Shown piece by piece: positions 59,492 to 64,000 of a stretch of DNA of 64,000 bases. The notes beneath the pieces were generated by a model. It was not told the origin of the DNA. It saw nothing but the letters and a program-made list of their open reading frames with translations, and did not search any database. Position numbers and translations under genes: made by a program. The stretch comes from Scolanthus callimorphus (Eukaryota; Cnidaria; Anthozoa; Actiniaria; Edwardsiidae), in contig CM066924.1 of the NCBI GenBank assembly GCA_033964015.1, forward strand, positions 25,593,280 to 25,657,279, read 5' to 3'. Position 1 is the first letter of the stretch; each line of letters starts with the position of its first letter.

Positions 59492-60060
59492 TTGTGATGT
59501 TCTGTAAATTGTACAAATGTCACACTCGACAGCGCGACTCTGGATGTGTTCTAAGCTTTAGGGTATAAAAAAGCCAGCAAAAGGATGCAAGTCTTAACTA
59601 ACTTGCTCTTGTGCTTCACCGAGCGAGTGAAATACACAAGTAAGGTTTGTTCCAAATCCCTTTAAGAGTATTGTATCCTCTTTCTCTTGGAAGGTTCAAG
59701 GGGCATGGAAAAAGACGAAAGGAAGGTGTATGAATTGATATTGCACGAATGCTCTGGTCTGGCATCAATTTTTTTAAGACCCATAAAATTTTGCGACAAA
59801 GAGCTAGATAAAGAAATCTTAAAGCTTATAATTACAAGCAGATTCTCTTGTGGCTAACCGAGTGGAAACGTCTCGGCAACAGATGCGCTAACACCTATTA
59901 TTTAAACATCTTGCCACAACCGCGAAGAACTCATTGCAGATATCAGCTGATTCTCGATAGTAAAAGAGCTGACATTTTCAGTGACGAAAAATGAGTTTCA
60001 GCCTGACTGTAGATCATTTTGCCTTTAAAATGATTTGATTTAAAATAAAGTCTATCCATT

Positions 60061-60301
60061 GGGCTGTTCCATATTATATCCGTTATCCCCTATCGAGGAA
60101 CCTGGAAATTCCACAGGGGTCGCTATGTTTGACCCTGGAATTTCCACAGGGTATTGATATTTCCACAGGCCTACAAGAAAATGAGGGACTTCCACAGGGG
60201 TTGCTTCAAATTTCCACAGGGGTTGTACAGGAGTGTGGAAGTTCCACAGGGGTAGAGCAAGTTTTGGGGGTCTACGGATTTTTTTTTTTTTGGAACAGCC
60301 C
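60061..60301. mobile_element. 241-bp MITE with GGGCTGTTCCA ends, ATT duplication
   Basis: GGGCTGTTCCA at the left mirrors TGGAACAGCCC at the right, with ATT at 60058-60060 and 60302-60304. Inside, TTTCCACAGGG-type words recur about six times. Confidence 0.8.
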
Positions 60302-61589
60302 ATTCCTTGCCTTATTTCACATAATCCACTACCCAAAACTGTTCTATACCTAGCTTAGCTAGTTAAAACTTTTAGCACCTGGCTGAAAGTTTTCCGTCAT
60401 TACTCTTCCACCCTGAAAGTCAGGGCGGACTCTTTCCTATGGTGACTCTACTATAACATTCATTGGCAGTAAAAGGCATTCAACTAAGGGTATATCAATC
60501 ACCATTGCGCTAATGGCTTGTAGCGAAATGTAAATTAGCCAATCATGTGCTGTTACTTGTGATTGACATGCATCATATTTTAAACGTCATGCGCGAAACA
60601 ATGAATTTAGCTTAAAATGACCGAACACCGAGATGTTATAAACCCATGAACGCCGTATGATCACAGTACATTGAGTATTTCTATGGCCTGCAAAGATCAT
60701 TGTCGCGTCCCGCGCGTTGCCACTGTACAATGTATAACGGAGAACAGTCTTGTGCGCATGCCGTAATATGGCAACCGCAATCAAATGTTCAGGTTTTTGT
60801 ATACGGTGATGAGCGTCAATCCCATGATTCAGTCCACTTTACTCTCGCTGCTGAACGTCTTCACAAATAAAAAAATACCTCAGCAAGAACATTTGCATAC
60901 TGGTTTGAAACAATGCGATGGTACCTTAGTGAAAAGGAACAGCAACACCATTACAAGTGTTTACGGAGACTAATTCTCTAGTAGATTCAGCTGCTACGAG
61001 CTGAATATTCAATGTACCCCAACCTCGTTGAAAATACGTACAAATCGGTCATCAACGGGTGAATTTTTCTCTGCGCAGGAGCGCAATTTTTAAATACAAA
61101 ACCACTATAAACTATGCTGCACTAAACCTATAGAATTCTTTGCTGCAAAGTCTGATTTGCAGAAAGTGCTATATGATTTGCATGCGTTGCTTGTTTTTTG
61201 TTGTTTTTTTCTTTTGATGTAAAAATGGCTAATGGGCGTATAATAAATCAAGCCATTTTCATATTATAGAATAACAATGTGCATATTTTCTGCGCCGAAA
61301 TTGATAAAGCGTTCACCGGAGCCAAAAACACAGAATTTTTACAGTTTATACACTGATGGTAGAGTAGTGTTTGTTTTGCACGGTAATGTACCCTCTTGTA
61401 AGCTAGTGGTCTAACTTGTGTTTGTATCCAAATTATGTACGTTGGCAAACAAGAAAACAAAAAGCTTCTAAACAGCTTCAGATTTGCTTCAATCATGCGT
61501 CGCAGCGTTGTTTCAACAGCTGAGCTGCTGAGCTCCTGATTAGGTGCATTTATTCGGATAACATTTCCTGTTATATCTCACCCTATGAA

Positions 61590-61670
61590 AGGGGATCCGG
61601 GATCCAGCTAAATCTAAGGACTCGCATCCGGGATCTAAGGACTGGGATTCGGGATCCATGGGTCGGGATC
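61590..61670. repeat. GGGATCC-rich short repeat cluster
   Basis: CGGGATC words recur at short, irregular spacing between ATCTAAGGACT words. Simple repeat of unknown origin. Confidence 0.55.
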
Positions 61671-61973
61671 TTCTGGGGATCTGTTTGATGACCGATATAT
61701 CCTATACACGATGTAACGATGGGCGAGCGGGAAATCTGCACAAACTCATTCTTGAGAAAAGCTGGATTTCCCGAAGGCAAAATGGGAAGTATTATTTAGT
61801 TGACGAATGCGGTGACACATCTCGTTTTCTGCTTATAAAAATCAGCTTTTCCCGTGAATGCTTTTCTGCAGACAGCCCTTTTGTTCCCATGGTGCTTGAT
61901 GTCAAGAATAGGAGAGGGCACTATCTAAAGCCCCGAGCTCGCCCAGACACCAGGCTATCAATAACTATCGTCT

Positions 61974-62220
61974 GCAGCAAAGCAAGCATTCTTCTATCCG
62001 CACTGCAGCAAGGCGAGCGTTCTTCTATCTGCACTGCAACAAGGCAAGCGTTCTTCTCAAGGGCGGATTAGGGTGGCTAGCCCCCCCTTGTCCTCATGTT
62101 TCTTGTAAAAACCTTTTAAGATTAGCCACCCCTTGGTCTGAACTCTGTAGTGCATCCTTTGTACTAGCCATTCCCCTTCTTAAGGGTCTGCATCCGCCAC
62201 TGCTTCTATCTGCACTGCAC
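61974..62220. repeat. 31-bp tandem repeat split by a MITE-like insert
   Basis: The unit begins GCAGCAAGGCGAGCGTTCTT and ends CTATCTGCACT, nearly three copies from 61974. The third copy breaks after GTTCTTCT at about 62057, and CTTCTATCTGCACTGCA resumes at about 62202. The insert starts near GGGCGGATTAGGG and ends CATCCGCCACTG; CTTCT on both sides may be its target duplication. Confidence 0.6.
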
Positions 62221-64000
62221 GACGTGCTACCTTCCCCTTGATGCTCAGCAGCTATGGGAGGTCCAGTGAGTCTACTTGACGAGCCTGGATTCGGTAAGAG
62301 AGAGCTTGCCCGTACGTCCGACTTTGTTCATCTTCTCCGGTTCAGAAAAACTCCCTGTTATTGATTTATGTGAAGACTCAGGAGGGGCCTGGGGAAGAGA
62401 CAAATCACGAGATTGAGCTTCTAGTGGGGTATCATTCTCGTTCCCAGACCTCCCCGGCTAATGGTGGGGTATCAATCACGCCCCCGTAGCCCGTAATCTT
62501 AGCCAGCGGGCTACTGAAAAGGCGCCCGGGATGAAAAAAGCGACGCGTCTACATTTTTTACGACTAGAAGAAACAAGAAGCAGTTATGCACTGGCTGAGT
62601 TTATTTCATTATTGAAGCGATATTTCAGGCCTCTCGTCTGATGCAAATCTCAGGCCGGGCTGGACGAGAGGTGAGTAGGACTGGAACCGAGACCGTCAGC
62701 ATGCAGTCCAGAGAGTTGTCGTGTTCGCAAATGAGCCGAACTACACATGCAAGATAAGGTAAGAATTCTTGAATTCTTCTAAACACGGTTATTAAACAAC
62801 TGTGCATTGCTATTTTGTTCAGAAGTTCTGAACTTTGTACGCAACTTCTTGTTATCAACGAACGTATCAACTTCAATGCAAACTTTGGAACATTTGACCG
62901 AAGGTTTCGCGGGTCTTTGATGTTCAATGAACTCACAATTTTATTAATACAAAGCTTTCCTAGCCGTAGTCGATTCTTGACTGAGATGCAATTGAATTAT
63001 ATCCACTGAATGCCAAGTTAGGAACTTGGAACACACTTGTAAGTAAATAAGTGCCTTCAAGACAAATTACAGATAATAACTTTGGCGTAGCTTTCTTTAT
63101 GATAAAACTTTGTTGATTCGAGTCTTTCGTAATAGAGTTTAATAAAATTTTCCATTCATTTTGAACCTGTCCGTGTCTCTTTCGATTTACGCACTACTTG
63201 TGCACTTCTCTCTCAGTCTCAATGATATAGGAATTTTGTTTCAAAACGGTCGCTAAAATCCCTCTTCGAACTCGCGCTTCACGTTAAAGTACTAAATGGA
63301 TTATGTTTTCTGGCATTTCGATTTGTATGTCATGTAAATAAATTCAGTAAATCTTCTTCACTCTTAGTAATTTCTATGAACCCTGGTAAGACTCGGATAA
63401 AATAGAATTTAATGTTTAAGTTTTAACACAGCAGGCATGTTCTACCCATTTTCTGCATTTTCAGGGAAAGCTCTTGCTCTAGCGCTCGTGATTTTAAATT
63501 ATTGCTATTGTTGCTGAGAAACGTTTTTGTTTCTAACCTTTGGTCTCAAGTGTATTAAGGCCTGGGTCAGCCCAGAAAATCGAGGAAATCACAAAATTTC
63601 AAATATCTTTGCAAATCATTAATGTTGGAGCATGAAATTTTCAGGATAGTTAACATCCATCGAGTGAAATGTTTTAGTATGGAATTTGGGCTGATATACT
63701 GAGCACGTGGCCAGTCACGTGACATTTTCACTTTTCAAATTTTAAAAATTTCTCCGGTGGTGAGTTTCACTCCTTTCTAAAAAGTTAATAGCTAATAATA
63801 TTTCGCTCTTTGGGTTCTATATAGTGGTGTCTTAGCTGGTGGAAAAAGTTGCTTCTTTAAGGTGCTTTAAGGAGCTGATATGTTGATTAGGTCACGTGAC
63901 CTCATTCCGACCCTTATATTTCGTTAACGCTAAATGATAGCTCAGCAGCCAAAACAGTACGATATTTCTATTGCTGAGGCCTATCCAGTTTCATCAAAAT

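Larger units (their letters stand above)
58695..64000. other. Region downstream of SIRT6 without a supported gene
   Basis: After the SIRT6 3' UTR I find no exon chain or known domain. Apparent frames (for example 61658-62071) have no recognisable motif and partly overlap tandem repeats. The stretch carries the MITEs and short tandem repeats listed separately. Its last 3 kb is AT-rich and unmarked. Confidence 0.5.

Noticed and set aside
61658..62071. A 137-residue frame downstream of SIRT6
   Set aside because: No recognisable domain; it begins in GGGATCC-type repeats and ends inside the 31-bp tandem repeat.

Overview
The window reads as nuclear DNA of an animal, most likely an anthozoan cnidarian (stony coral or sea anemone). 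The reasons are multi-exon genes with GT-AG introns, proteins close to vertebrate GBA, ANKLE1, SNX1/2, SIRT6 and NR2C2AP, AT-rich introns full of short inverted-repeat elements, and two genes I cannot place in a vertebrate family. The taxon is an inference. No prokaryotic operon, CRISPR array or plasmid feature is visible. All exon boundaries were placed by hand from splice sites, reading phase and remembered homologues.

Layout. 1-2072 (-): 5' part of a lysosomal glucosylceramidase gene, running off the left edge. 2376-6637 (+): a complete seven-exon ANKLE1-type endonuclease gene. 8796-9551 (-) and 18336-19067 (+): two divergent, single-exon paralogues of an unrecognised family with N-myristoylation-type starts. 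Between them lie a 1.07-kb foldback element, a 4.1-kb 34-bp minisatellite and the 3' end of a dead LINE. 20425-47955 (-): a 14-exon SNX1/SNX2-type sorting nexin. 49596-51484 (-): a complete NR2C2AP gene, head to head (115 bp) with a six-exon SIRT6 gene at 51600-58694 (+). 58695-64000 holds only small repeats and mobile-element fragments.

The most striking object is a 17.9-kb DNA transposon at 29569-47434, inside intron 1 of the sorting nexin gene. It has ~58-bp terminal inverted repeats starting CACTGG, a 3-bp AAG target duplication, a different subterminal tandem array at each end (125-bp and 133-bp units), and two divergent multi-exon genes. One is a 1033-residue CACTA/EnSpm-like transposase whose eight exons all join in frame. 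The other is a ~395-residue protein with a SAM domain. They share a 298-bp promoter interval with E2F-like and CCAAT motifs. Several non-autonomous elements have since inserted into it.

Three conserved genes carry a coding lesion in this sequence: a TAG in a GBA exon, a 1-base loss in a C run of SIRT6 exon 2, and a frameshift in SNX exon 1. Assembly error, allelic variation or real loss cannot be told apart from the sequence alone.
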